From assembly GCA_002049455.2 (NCBI GenBank), contig KV918829.1, positions 62,001 through 126,000 of the forward strand: 64,000 nucleotides of DNA, read 5' to 3'. The notes beneath the pieces are model-generated. The model had not been told where the DNA came from. It made no database searches and saw nothing but the letters and a program-made list of their open reading frames with translations. Positions 1-10,756 of this stretch are shown here, piece after piece. The position numbers and the translations under genes were made by a program. The DNA comes from Porphyra umbilicalis (Eukaryota > Rhodophyta > Bangiophyceae > Bangiales > Bangiaceae). Each line of letters opens with the position of its first letter. Positions within the stretch are counted from its first letter, which is position 1.

Positions 1-3000
1 ACCTTCCGAACTCACGCAACCAGACATCTCGCGTCCCCGTTAGAGGGGCGCTGCGTGTCCCACGGCAGACGTCATCATTTGAGCGGCCGATCGTCCTTCA
101 ATCGTCCTTAACTGGATGACATGGATCAGGTTTATTTGTCCATTCTAGCGTGAATATGCAGTCGTTCCGGCGATCAACCGTCATGAGACAGACACGTTTC
201 GGGTCACCACGTGTCTCTGAGCTCGAAGCGCCGTCATCTGATCAGACTTCTGTTTCCTTCGGGTCGACTGGTCTCCGAAGGCGACGGCGACACCTACGTT
301 GTGGGGCCAGCCGTGGCGCGATGGACGAGCCAGAGAACGTCACTCCAGCATCAACTGAGGGCAGGGCACGTGCACCGCAGTTGACGGTGATGGCCACGCC
401 ACACAAAGTCTGTTTGAGCGCCCGAAAAACTAGTCCAGAATGGCCACTTCTGTCCCGCATGGCCTGCGGCCGGTGGCGTCGAGTGCGGTGGCTGTGGCGA
501 ACCCGCGGCCGCCGATGTGTGGCGGCGCCGTGCAACGGCGGCGTGACGGTTAGCGGCGGTGGTGTCGTTTTCGGTGGCGGCCGTCGGCGCCGTCGTCAGT
601 GCGACTGTGAATCGTCAGTTGGGAGGGGGGAGGTCGGGTGATGTGGCACTCTGCCCACGGCTGTGGATAGCAACCCACGCCGCCCTTCTGGGCGACGTAT
701 GTCGCATCGTGCTAGCAACGGCGGCCTGTAGGCAGCACCACTGGCAACACACTCACTATTTCTATAAAGAGTATCACCGTGCTCTGGCGCACTGCTGCTC
801 ATCAGTTCTTCACAAGCTCTGCGCGCCGTAGCTCGACGACTATAGAACTCTGCTACTTGGTCCCCTGACCTTTCTGTCCAGTCATTGTGTTGGTGGGGGA
901 GGGGGAGAGGCTTACCAATGTACGCGCACCACGCTGAGAGTCAAGCATAAAGACAACGGGGGCTGGTTCTCTTTCTCTGCCTCTCCCTCCCCCGCACATC
1001 CCTGGCTCACCTCATGCCACTATGCTTGCTCGACTCCTGGCAGCCTTCCCGCTCGCCTCACCCTCTCCCAGCGGGGCCCTTTGCTCGGTCGCACGCCCCC
1101 GTCGCCTGGCTCTGTTCACAGCACTCACCGCGCACCGCGCGCATCGCGCGGCATGCTCACCCTTCGAGGTGTCCCTAGCAGGTGCTGTTTGCCTCTAACT
1201 CAGGGGCGCTAGCGCACGCGGCGGCGGCCGCGCTTCCTTTTGGCGGCCAAGCCGTGCCTGGCCTTCGCGCCATCAGGCGCCCCGAGCTGGGCGCCAACAG
1301 CGGCACCGCCACTGGACGCCTTCTTGGAGCCCGTGGCCCGCGTGTAGGTCACCCGCTGTATTCGGCCGCCTGTGAAGTGACTACCGTACCGCGCCGCGAC
1401 TCCCCTAACCGTCCCGCGCGTCAACCAATGCGCTGTCCGGCGCTTCAGTCGCCCCGCCGTCCGGAGCGTGAACCGCCCCGCCGTCCAGCGTGTTGGCCAC
1501 ACCGCTGTCCGGACCGTCCGCCGCACGGCCGCCCTGCCCGTCTAATATTCCGCAGGCCAGCCCATCGGCAATCGCGCCGGCCTCGGGACTGTTCAACCCT
1601 GTCGACGCTACAGAGACATGGGGAGCGGCCAGGGGATTGAAGGGAAGACACTGTTGGCAGTCCCCCGAGTAGGCCACTGCGATAAAAGGGATAATGACCA
1701 TGCCCAAAGAGAAGAGAGTCGACTAGAGGGGGGAAAAACATTGCTTCACAGCTCTGCTTGGTCATCGACAACTACGCCCCGAACAAAGCTCACTCTCTGC
1801 CCCAGTCTAGCACCGCATAGCATGCTTCAAAGAGTGCACGTGCGCCCAGAACCTCCGCAAGCTCGTCCCTGACATCACCCACCCCGTCTCTCATGGCTTT
1901 CCGGCCAAGCCGTGGCCAGAGAGAATACACCGTAGAAGACACGCCCCACAACAGTAGCACGCGAGAATGGGCACAACGTCGGTTGGCGGGCTGCCGTGGG
2001 TAGGCGGCGGTGGGTGGGCGGAGGTGGGCGGCCATAGGCGTCGCGCAGCCGGAGAAAATCAACCGCGAAGATGATGGGCCCCACAACAGTGGCACGCGAC
2101 GGTGGGCGCAACGTCGGTTGGCGGGCGGCAGTGGGTGGGCGACGGTGTGCGGCGGGACGCGTCGCGCCCCCGTGCTCGGCTAGCGGTATTTTAATTGCGC
2201 CCTGGCGCTGCTGCGGACAGACGGGGTGACGCCCCCCCCCCCCCGAAATCGGGGGCGCTGATGGGGGCGCAGCCAGCATCGCGCCCCCGTCCCCCCAATC
2301 GGGCACGCTGATGGGGGTGCAGCCCTCACCGGCCCCCCGCTTCCGCTGGTTGGTCGGCTAACAGTGCAGGGCTCGGCATCGCACGCCCACTCGACGCGTG
2401 GCGTTGCGCGGTGCCGCCAAAAACCCGTCCGCGGACACCATCCAGCGCGACCGGTCCCCGCAGCGCCGTGACGCAGTGACAGTCAAATCAGGTCCACGGC
2501 GCATGCCTCCCGATTGGTGCCCCACGACTCTTTTTCACCGATTGGTGCCCCACGACTCTCTTTCGGCCTCGCGCGACGCGGTGTCATGGTGCTTGACCAA
2601 ATCCGGCTGTGCGATCGAACGGTGAAACACGTGGCGACGATCGCGGTCGTCCTTGGGCTTCATTTGGCGTCGTTTCGTCAATGACAGCACTCAGATTCAT
2701 GTCAAACTTCTCGACACAGTCGCGAACGGGCGCTCGAGATCCGCATATCGGCCTTCTATCCATGAATATGTGGAAATCGCGCCGGCATTCGCGAACGCTT
2801 CCGTCCCCCCCGCCTGTTATCCGGTTGGACTTATCCCAATCTTCTAAATCGTTTCTGGTGCCTTTGTGGACAGATCCGTCTCGCTGACGTTGTCGGTGAT
2901 CACTCAGGCTGCGTTTTTCCACATAGAGCGCCACGTGGAGCCACGTGGGACACGTGGGCCCATATATTGTGGATGCGGAACGTTGTTGGTACCGCTCCAA

Positions 3001-3040
3001 CGGACAAGTACTACATACGCCCCCCAACAGCGCGCGCACA
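1..3040. other. GC-rich region with no supported gene
   Basis: I see no recognisable protein or RNA gene here. Open frames in both strands are Arg/Ala/Pro-rich, as expected from GC-rich non-coding DNA. Visible structure includes a degenerate direct repeat of about 135-bp period (units near 1943 and 2079, each with CCCCACAACAGT), a perfect two-unit repeat of 28-bp period starting at 2511 and 2539 (CGATTGGTGCCCCACGACTC), and a 13-C run at 2232-2244. The last part (about 2600-3040) lies downstream of the NB-ARC/WD40 gene and presumably includes its 3' UTR and terminator, but I cannot place a polyadenylation signal with confidence. Confidence 0.5.
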
Positions 3041-6000
3041 TTAACGGATGCGGCCAAAGAACACGTCTCCACCTGCTGTCCCAATAGCAATGACGTCCAT
3101 CGCAGACATGCAAATGGAAGTCGCGTCTGGGCCTGGCAGCAACCACTCTTGGCCGTCAACGAGGTCGAAGACCGCACACTGCCCAGTTGAGCGCAGCACC
3201 ACCGCCCCGCGCCGCAGTCCGACTAGCGCTTCGCTGCCGGAACAGGTGGCATCGGCTGGTGACGCCTCGTCAGCGCCCGACGACGGCGCCACGGCCAGAT
3301 CCTGCCACTCCGCCAGGTGCTCGAGAGTGCGGATCGGCGTCCAGGTGGTCGTATCCCACGCGTGCACGGCCAGCTTGGAGGTACCAAACAACCGTGCTCC
3401 GATGCCATCGCTTGTCATTGCCAAGCCGGACATGATGCTGTTGTTGCCGCTGCTCAGCACAGCTATCGTTGATCCGACAGTGACGTCCCATACCCGCACC
3501 GTGCGGTCGTAGCTCGCCGAGGCGACGAGCGCCCTGCCGCCGACACTGCCGCCGCTCACCGTCGCCAAGCAGGTCACACGGTCTGTATGACCCTTCAGCA
3601 CCGCCACCTGCTCCTGGCCTTCCACATCCCACACAAGCACGTGGTGCTTCTCGCCCTCCCACAAGACCCGCTTCCCATGGGCATTGCGGTCGCTGGCCAC
3701 CATTGCCACACATGCCACGCGGTCTGAGTGCGCCTGGAAATGGGCCACCTCCGCCATCGAGGATAGATCCCACACGCGTACGCTGCCCTTGTCGTCCCCG
3801 GACACGACGCTCGCCCCGCGACCGCCGACGACGCCGCCCATCGCGGCTAAGCAACACACCGCGTGACTGCCGGCCTTCAGCACTGCTACTAGATGGCCGC
3901 TGGCAGCATCCCACACCCTTAGCGTGGCGTCCTTGCCGCCGGACACCACCTGGATGCTTCCCACGCCCCCGATGCTGCACACAGTCGTCAAGCAGGTCAC
4001 TGTCTGGTCGTTGCCGTCCAGCGGTATCGAAGCAGTCGCCGCGTCCGGGTCTGGTGACGCCGCCGCGTCGTTCAGCTCCCACAGCCGAGCTGTCTGGTCT
4101 GTAGAACAGGACACCACCCGCGCCGCGCCGCCGATGCCGCCGCTGGGGACCGCCGCCAGGCACTTGACTGTCCCGACGTGGCCCTTGAGCACCTCGACGG
4201 CCATCCCGCGGTCGACATCCCACACCTGCACCGTTCCCCTACGGCCGCTGGTCACCAAGCGAGGCCCACAGTCACCACCACCCCCGTCCACCGGCACAAG
4301 GAAAGTCTTCCGGCCAGTGCGGCCCTGGAGCACTCGCATTGGCGACCCACTGACCATGTCCCACAACCCCAGAGTGCAGTCCGACATGGCGATCACCAAG
4401 CATTCGACACCGGGCCCACCTCCACCACCGACCACCGCCAGGCGGTCTACAGTTACGTCGCCGCAATCGAGCTCCGCCACCGCCGACGGTCTTCCCATGT
4501 CCCACACGCGCACCCTGCCACCCATACCCCCGGACACGACGCGCGCCGAATCGCTTACCGTCGCCAAGCAAAACACGGCTTCTCCGCCGACCCGCCAGGC
4601 TCGCTCCGACGTACCATTGTCGATGCTCCACGAGCGTACGGTGTCATTCCAGCCGCCCGAAACGACGAGCGTACCGCCGCCGCCGCTGCTTCCACTGTCC
4701 ACCACCGTCAAGCACTCCACGCCGGCGGCGTGACCCGTGAGCACCCGCACAACCGACTGGTTGTCCACGTCCCACACGCGCACAGTGCCATCCCAACTTC
4801 CCGACACTACGCGCGCTCCACCGTTGCCGCTGCTACTTCCGCCGCCCACCACCACCATGCATTCCACGCCGGCGGTGTGGCCTTCCAGCGCGGCCACCTG
4901 CTTCTTGTTCACGACGTCCCACACACGCACCGTGCAATCCGCGCTCCCCGACACGAGCATCCCACTGCCGCTGCTGCCGCCCGGCACCGTCGCCAAGCAC
5001 GTCACGTGGGAGGTGTGGCCACGCAAGCACCCTTCCTCGACCCCGCTCTCGGCGTCAAATACCTTCAGGAGTCCGCTCTTCTCGGACACGATGACGTAGA
5101 CGGCTCTGTCGCTGGCAACCGCGCAGGCTAAAGAGCGACGACCTTCCACTTTCCACAAGTGACGCTCTTGGGGCGGCGATAGTTGAGTGTCGCCAAACAA
5201 GTGGATGGTGGGGCTGGGCAGGAGCTCGCCAGCGGTATGGCTCAGGTGGGCGGCCTGATGCGGGGCTAAGCCATGGGTCTCACTCGCCGGTCCGCCGCCA
5301 AACAGCTCTCGAATCCGCCATGCGACCAGCTGGTGGTGCGCATGGTGCCAGAACATGCTGCTGCTCCATGTCCCCTCCACAATGGTGGCCACGCGGTCGA
5401 GCGCTGGCAGCTTCGCAGTAAGGCAATCCTTGCGGTAAACGCCGCAGTCCCCGCCCGCGACCATCACCCGCCAGGAGATGAAGAACATATCACACAAAAG
5501 GACTTCCAGCTCGGTCCGGCACCCGCCTTCGACGAGCAAGCGCGGAAGAGAGACCTCCACAAAGCCGTCCGACGGAAGCTTCCACAGCTGACGTACCGCG
5601 ACGTTGCGGTCGCCGAAGGCCACTTGCTGTTTGTCGATGAGACCGCTGCGTCGACAGTACGCATCCACCAGGTCCGCGTGTACACTGGTCCGCTGCGGGT
5701 GCCCCATCGTCTCGACGTGGGCTAGGTACTCGACCAAGAGGTCGTGCAATCCCAGGTGCATGGTGCCCACCTGGTCTACGAGTGTCACCAGCGCGGCGTC
5801 ACAGAGCTTGGTTGCGATTCGCTCCGTGGCCGCCGCCGGCTCACCCCACAGCACCTCCAGCGCGGACAGCGGCACCAGCTGCTTCGTGCTGATGACGCAC
5901 AGGGCCAGGAAGCGCAGCCGCCACAGGGAGCGACTGTCCTCGTTGGTGCCAAGCCCATTTTGGCTCGCTTGCAAGCACGGCCACAGAGACTGGTATCCCA

Positions 6001-7924
6001 GTGGGCACTCGCGAGTGCGCGTCGAGAGCAGCTGCTGTTTGTCGTGCTCCACGCGCCGGAGAGCTACCCCCCAGCCAAGCTTGCGCACGAGCGCTCCGAG
6101 CACGGCCAGCGCCAGCGCGAGCCCCCCGCACAACGACACGCCTCGCTTCACGCGCACCTCGTTCTTGTCCAGGTGCGTCACGCCGCCGGCCTCAGCGTGA
6201 GCGAGCAAAACCCCCTCCGCAGTGGGCCCGCCCTCGGCGCGCAGGGGTACAGAGATAGAGACGCTCTCATCATTGCCAATCGCCGCGTTGCGGGTGGAGA
6301 AGAGCATAGAGGAGGCTGTCGAGTCGGCGAGCGCCCTGGTGAACACGGACACCCAGTCGTGGTCCCACACGTCATCGATGACCAGCAGGCAAGCCATGCT
6401 CGCCAGTGCGGTGCGCAGGGACGACTCAGCTGCGCGGAGGTCAACGACGGCGATGCACTCGCGCGTCAGGGCTGAAACCAGCGCGCACACCCACGTCTTG
6501 ACGTCGGCCGCGTCAGTGGTCTGCGAAAGCTGCAACCAGTGGACGCCGTCGGGAAAGCGTTTCCGGCCGTCCTCGTCGTCGGCCACCTTGTGGGCGACAG
6601 CGAGGCAGGCCGTCGTCTTGCCGACGCCCCCCATCCCCTCTGCGCTCACTGCCGACGATGTCGAGGCGCCGTTGCGCATGCACGCCTTGTAGAGCAGCGC
6701 GGGCGGCGAGGTGCTGTCGTTCCAGTCCACGTACACGTTGGGCGGCAGCTCCGGGAGTGGCACGCTCGCAACGCACACCGGCACCGCAAGCAGAGCGTTC
6801 TCGAGCCGCTTGACGCCTGCGCCGGCCGTCGCCCCTTGCACGACGTGCACCAGAGGGATGAGGCCACCCGCATGGCGCTCGCACGCCTCGAGGGAGTCCA
6901 GAAGCGTTGTCCGCCCACACGTAGTCGCCGAGAAAAGGCCGTGCTCGATGCGTCGGCGGCGAGACCGCACCAGGTGGTGCAACTCTCCCGCCAGCACCTC
7001 CAGATCGGCAACGAGGGAGCCGAGGGAGAGGAGCAGCTCGCTTGCATCGTCAATGTGATGAACAGCGGGAAGGATGAGATGAGCAAGCGTATTGCATAGG
7101 CCACTCACGCGGTCGGACAAGGTGTTTGCCATCTCTGGAGCCTGCCGCACGTTGACAAAGACGCGCCCTACAAACAGCAGCGTGTCAAGCCCGACGCCCA
7201 CGAGAGGTCCAGCCGCGACGCCCACGTTGTAGAGTGTGTCGTGCCTCACGGCAGTCGCGACTCCTACGACACCCGCGAGAACGTCGTTGGCCAATCTAAG
7301 GCGGACGTCTTCGGCGCCGGCTAAGAAGCGGCTGAGCCTCGACCGCCTCGCCGCCGATGCGCCAGCGGCGGCGGCGGCGCCACCGGCGCCCGATACAGCG
7401 CCCGACAATCGCGCCCACACCTCCACCATCGGAGCGGCGCGCAGTCGCAGCTCGTGCGCCCAAGCGTCCGCATGCGACCGACTGCTCGCACAAAAGCGCA
7501 GCGGCGGCTCCGCACCGCTGGCCGGCAGCTCGACTACCCACCGCCCGCCCTTGTGCCGCACGTCCTCGCTCTCCTGAGCGGCATACACGCGCACCGCGGG
7601 CCGAGGCGCCCCGACCTCGTCGCGTCTGAGCGGGCGGAAGTTGAAGTGCCGGTTGCCGTCGACAGCCGAAGGCAGGTCGCCGGGCGTGGGCGCCGTGCTG
7701 CCGCTCCCGCCGGCCGTCCGGGACACAAAGTGGAGGCCACAGTGCAGCCACACAGTCACGGCCTCAACTTGATGGCCGCGGCGCCAGCAGGCAGCGACGT
7801 GTCGGGGCTTGACCAACTCTAGGTGGCCCGTGCACGGGCGCATCAGGCCCCGCCATCCGCTCGTGTCCTCCGCCGTCGGCAGGTCGTAGGGGTTAGACAC
7901 CGTGCTTGAAGGAGCCACCACCAT
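3041..7924 (-). CDS. STAND/NLR-like protein: PH-like, helical, NB-ARC and WD40 domains
   Basis: This is a predicted signal-transduction ATPase of the Apaf-1/NLR type: an NB-ARC switch that would oligomerise when the WD40 propellers sense a ligand. From the N-terminus I see a PH-like domain (about residues 50-165, ending in the typical FCASSRSHADAW helix), a hydrophobic helical domain (about 200-345) and NB-ARC. NB-ARC has P-loop GMGGVGKTT at residue 430, Walker B LLVIDDVWDH near 512, GGLALAL near 600 and an MHD-like LHDL near 720. About 14 WD40 blades follow (about 920-1620, many ending in VRVWDV), enough for two seven-bladed propellers. The frame is open upstream to 8266. I chose ATG 7924 because it has G at -3 and +4, matches the start of the paralogue at 58879 (P-loop residue 430 versus 428), and the upstream extension runs into a dispersed repeat. 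No intron or break is visible. The WD40 identity and P-loop are certain; the sensing and cell-death role is inference. Confidence 0.92.
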   Translation of the reverse strand: MVVAPSSTVSNPYDLPTAEDTSGWRGLMRPCTGHLELVKPRHVAACWRRGHQVEAVTVWLHCGLHFVSRTAGGSGSTAPTPGDLPSAVDGNRHFNFRPLRRDEVGAPRPAVRVYAAQESEDVRHKGGRWVVELPASGAEPPLRFCASSRSHADAWAHELRLRAAPMVEVWARLSGAVSGAGGAAAAAGASAARRSRLSRFLAGAEDVRLRLANDVLAGVVGVATAVRHDTLYNVGVAAGPLVGVGLDTLLFVGRVFVNVRQAPEMANTLSDRVSGLCNTLAHLILPAVHHIDDASELLLSLGSLVADLEVLAGELHHLVRSRRRRIEHGLFSATTCGRTTLLDSLEACERHAGGLIPLVHVVQGATAGAGVKRLENALLAVPVCVASVPLPELPPNVYVDWNDSTSPPALLYKACMRNGASTSSAVSAEGMGGVGKTTACLAVAHKVADDEDGRKRFPDGVHWLQLSQTTDAADVKTWVCALVSALTRECIAVVDLRAAESSLRTALASMACLLVIDDVWDHDWVSVFTRALADSTASSMLFSTRNAAIGNDESVSISVPLRAEGGPTAEGVLLAHAEAGGVTHLDKNEVRVKRGVSLCGGLALALAVLGALVRKLGWGVALRRVEHDKQQLLSTRTRECPLGYQSLWPCLQASQNGLGTNEDSRSLWRLRFLALCVISTKQLVPLSALEVLWGEPAAATERIATKLCDAALVTLVDQVGTMHLGLHDLLVEYLAHVETMGHPQRTSVHADLVDAYCRRSGLIDKQQVAFGDRNVAVRQLWKLPSDGFVEVSLPRLLVEGGCRTELEVLLCDMFFISWRVMVAGGDCGVYRKDCLTAKLPALDRVATIVEGTWSSSMFWHHAHHQLVAWRIRELFGGGPASETHGLAPHQAAHLSHTAGELLPSPTIHLFGDTQLSPPQERHLWKVEGRRSLACAVASDRAVYVIVSEKSGLLKVFDAESGVEEGCLRGHTSHVTCLATVPGGSSGSGMLVSGSADCTVRVWDVVNKKQVAALEGHTAGVECMVVVGGGSSSGNGGARVVSGSWDGTVRVWDVDNQSVVRVLTGHAAGVECLTVVDSGSSGGGGTLVVSGGWNDTVRSWSIDNGTSERAWRVGGEAVFCLATVSDSARVVSGGMGGRVRVWDMGRPSAVAELDCGDVTVDRLAVVGGGGGPGVECLVIAMSDCTLGLWDMVSGSPMRVLQGRTGRKTFLVPVDGGGGDCGPRLVTSGRRGTVQVWDVDRGMAVEVLKGHVGTVKCLAAVPSGGIGGAARVVSCSTDQTARLWELNDAAASPDPDAATASIPLDGNDQTVTCLTTVCSIGGVGSIQVVSGGKDATLRVWDAASGHLVAVLKAGSHAVCCLAAMGGVVGGRGASVVSGDDKGSVRVWDLSSMAEVAHFQAHSDRVACVAMVASDRNAHGKRVLWEGEKHHVLVWDVEGQEQVAVLKGHTDRVTCLATVSGGSVGGRALVASASYDRTVRVWDVTVGSTIAVLSSGNNSIMSGLAMTSDGIGARLFGTSKLAVHAWDTTTWTPIRTLEHLAEWQDLAVAPSSGADEASPADATCSGSEALVGLRRGAVVLRSTGQCAVFDLVDGQEWLLPGPDATSICMSAMDVIAIGTAGGDVFFGRIR

Positions 7925-8027
7925 GACTGCCGGGTGGAGACGCTCACCCCTCCCCCGCAACACCCGAGCGGTGGCTTCTAATGCCACGCGCTCTCCAACC
8001 CCGCCCTCGCCGCCGAATCCCTGCTCC

Positions 8028-8165
8028 GCCATACATCGTCGGCCCGGTAGGAAATCGCATCGAGCATGCATCCAGCATGCATCGGGCTGCATCGGCCATC
8101 GAAGGCGGCATTCGATGGGCATTTTTGGGTGCATCCGAGCCTCCATCAAAGTGCATCGAACGATG
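8028..8165 (+). repeat. Dispersed CATCGA-rich repeat R3, copy 1
   Basis: This stretch begins ACATCGTCGGCCCGG and is full of short CATCGA/GCATCG units. Related copies lie at about 9549-9672 (minus orientation) and 10330-10395 (plus), sharing the CATCGTCGGCC-GGCAGGAAT start and the CATCGA-rich body. It lies directly 5' of the NB-ARC/WD40 start codon, so an open frame extending through it is more likely untranslated than coding. Confidence 0.6.
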
Positions 8166-8467
8166 CAGAACAACCGCTGACAAGAGCCCCACACCACGTG
8201 CGTTTCTTTCCGACAGACTGCACTTCGAGACTCGGCCGCCGTTTCATTGTGCACGCTCTTCCGCAAATGATTGGTCCAGCTACTGTACGCTTTGGATAAG
8301 GGCTCCGACAGGCATGCTGCTTACTGTAGAAGTCATTGGAACTGGAATTCCCAGGGAATGTGATCAGCAGAGTGCGGTATCCACGATGAGCTTACCTGCT
8401 CGAGGTCTTTGATCTACGTTGTAAGGTAACGAGCGAGGCCCCAAGTGCGAACCGTCGTGACTTAGAT

Positions 8468-9548
8468 GTCTGAGAATCGCTCGCGAAGAGATGGTCGCCA
8501 GCAAGGCGCGGTTTTACACTAAAGCGGGCAGTCCCTTCTCTGCTTGCGCGTCTTTGGCCCTGCCGGGCGGGCATGCTAAGGGGCGGCCCGGCCCCTGGGG
8601 CGCCGTGTCCCGCACCACCCACACCGTCGCCACCCGAGCGGCCGCCGCCGCCCCCGTCGGTGGCGGCGAAGGACTCGGGCGGGTGGAGCTTTCCCTTCCC
8701 CCCTGGGCGTGTGCGACGGCGGGGTGCCCCGCCACCTCCCTGCCGGTGCCCTCCGTCACCAACCACGGCGTCATTGGCGTGGGCGCGCGCCCTCAAGGCA
8801 TTCCTCCCGTCCGACGTGCGGGTGGTCCGTGCAGCGGTGGCGCGGTCGAGGTAGGACCCCCGCCGGCCGGCGGCATGGCACCGCAGCCGCCGCACGCTCG
8901 CCGTGGGGGGGAAGGGGGGTGGGGGTGTTAGTGTGTTTCTGCGCTACCGTTTGTGGCACCTGTCCGGTCCGGCGGGCAGCGGCGGTGGCGCGTCCGCCCC
9001 CTCGTCGGCAGCCGCGCCGGCCCTCGTCTTTTGCTGTCGCTGCCGGCGACGGGCTCGCAGGCCGTCTTCACGGAGAGCGTATCGGGCGGGTAGGGGTCTC
9101 TCGACGGGCGGACCGTTTCCGCGAACTGGGCGCCATGCGGCGTAGCGGCGACGGCAGCCCGACCGCCGCCGCCGTATCGCCTGGCAACCCGCCGCCGGCG
9201 TAGCTGGGGCGAAGAAGCGCGCGGGGGTGGTCGCAGACCCTGGTGACAGAGCGGCCGGGGGAGCATTCCCGCCCCGTGGCGTGGCGCCGGCCACGGTATC
9301 GGGAGGGCGTGCCGGGGTCGGGAGGGCGTGCCGGGGTCGGGTGGTGCCGTGCTGTCGGGGAATGCCCTCTCTCTGTCTGATTGCAATGAAGCTCGATCGA
9401 GCTTAAGTACACAATACAATCACCCTGGTCAAATAGTTTTAGCGTTCAACTCATGCATAGAACACTCACGCTATTGGACAAGCCTTTTTGGCGACCGTTA
9501 CTAGCAACAAATCATGAGACTGGAGCTTCCGAGCCGGCTTCCTCGGCG
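8468..9548 (+). repeat. Repeat R1, left arm of a 1.07-kb inverted pair
   Basis: This segment is repeated in inverted orientation at 17723-18793. Shared landmarks in order are TGTCTGAGAAT-GCTCGCGA near 8469, the GCGGGCAGTCCCTTC block, a very GC-rich core, an AT-richer tail with CACCCTGGTCAAAT near 9423, and GAGACTGGAGCTTC near 9514. The copies are clearly alignable but diverged. No terminal inverted repeat or target duplication is obvious. The GC-rich core gives long Ala/Arg/Pro frames on both strands that are not conserved between copies in one frame, so I treat it as non-coding. Confidence 0.75.
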
Positions 9549-9672
9549 TACAGTAATCGAAGGTCCATCGAAGATCCATCGAAAGCATGCCTCGATGGGG
9601 TTCTCAAGGCCCATCGAAGCCCCACCGAGAATCCTTCTCGATGGAGATTCCTGCCGGGCCGACGATGTACGG
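9549..9672 (-). repeat. Dispersed repeat R3, copy 2
   Basis: Read on the minus strand it starts with CGTACATCGTCGGCCCGGCA and continues through CATCGA/TTCGATGG units, matching the copies at 8028 and 10330. It directly follows the R1 left arm. Confidence 0.6.
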
Positions 9673-9795
9673 GGTCCGTGGGGGACCACGCCACGGCTGA
9701 TGCCCTCACGAGCCCTCAACGGTGCGGACAGCGGGGAGGCCGAGCGTGCGGCACTGACGTGTGTAGGGAGCGTCAGGGGTGTGCATCGCAAGACC

Positions 9796-9932
9796 TACAG
9801 CCGTTCTCGCAAAAACCTCGCACCGCCAACTGTTGCACCACTCTCACAAATCGGCCTTCACTGGGTCGCAGAGGCCGATTTGTTAGAGTGGTGCAATAGT
9901 TGGAGTGCGAGTTTGTTGAGAGAACGGCTGTA
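9796..9932. mobile_element. Hairpin MITE, CAGCCGTTCTC family, copy 1
   Basis: This is a 137-bp near-palindrome bounded by TA on both sides (TA-CAGCCGTTCTC ... GAGAACGGCTG-TA). The inner arms AAATCGGCCT and AGGCCGATTT flank a short loop, so the strand can fold end to end. Related copies occur at 49295-49425 and 57875-58007, and a single end at about 44601-44618. CAG termini with a TA target duplication are typical of pogo/Tc1-mariner-derived non-autonomous elements; assignment to that superfamily is inference. Confidence 0.8.
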
Positions 9933-10756
9933 CTCTCATCTCGCCCGCCTTCACACCCAAAAGGGAAAATACCAGCCTTCGGATCCGGCAGCTAGATCCG
10001 AACCCTCAGAATCGAACCCCCCTCACACTGTCCTGCACGCAGACCGCCAGGGCATCCAATCATAGCACGCCGCCGAATCGATCATGTGTCTCGGAATGCA
10101 CGGGTCATCTACAGTATCTATATAAATTGCGCAGCGAGCTCTGCGGCGAAAAACGCAGTGTCAGCGTCGGGGCCCGAGCGTAGGCGCGGAGCGCCGGAGC
10201 CAGGCCCCGAGGGTGCCTCGCTGACACTTCGTTTGTCGCGCAGAGCGGAGCGTGGCTGCCTCTAGGATGTGCCCCGGGAACCACTGCACAGGCGCCCCCA
10301 CAGAGCATGCGGGGCGCCCAAAAAGTGCGCGCTACATCGTCGGCCAGGCAGGAATCTCCATCTGTAGGGATTCTCGATGACCTTCGATGCACTGTGTGTT
10401 GGAATGAAGATCCGTGTCTTTGTTGAAATCTATTATTCCATTATAAATAAGGAGCTATAATTGGGATTCGACTCACGGCTGCTCAACGGATTATCCGCAG
10501 GAAAGTTCCGTGATCAATGTGGGATCATCTCAGATCATATCATGTTTGGTATGATAGGATAATCCGGCGGCGTGGTACTGGACTTATCCCACACTAGTGC
10601 ACCGATTAATGTGAGATCAGGTGACGGATGAACCTGGGATCCATCCAGGAACTGTTTCCAAGACTGTCTGTCAGATATTTAGTTCTGCGGCGCATCCAGC
10701 AGCACTGACCCTGGACTGTTCTACCGATTGAATGCTGACAAAGCCATGCGCTCACA
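9933..10756. other. Intergenic, no gene; third R3 copy
   Basis: No supported coding region. It contains a TATA-like CTATATAAATTG at about 10119-10130 (a nearly identical motif occurs near 52567), the third R3 repeat copy at about 10330-10395, and then AT-richer DNA (10440-10720) with no recognisable content. A GGTTCGATTC-like word on the minus strand near 10005 resembles a tRNA B box but has no tRNA around it. Confidence 0.45.

Noticed and set aside
9985-10075. Possible minus-strand tRNA because of a GGTTCGATTC word
   Set aside because: No paired acceptor or anticodon stem and no good A box could be found around it.
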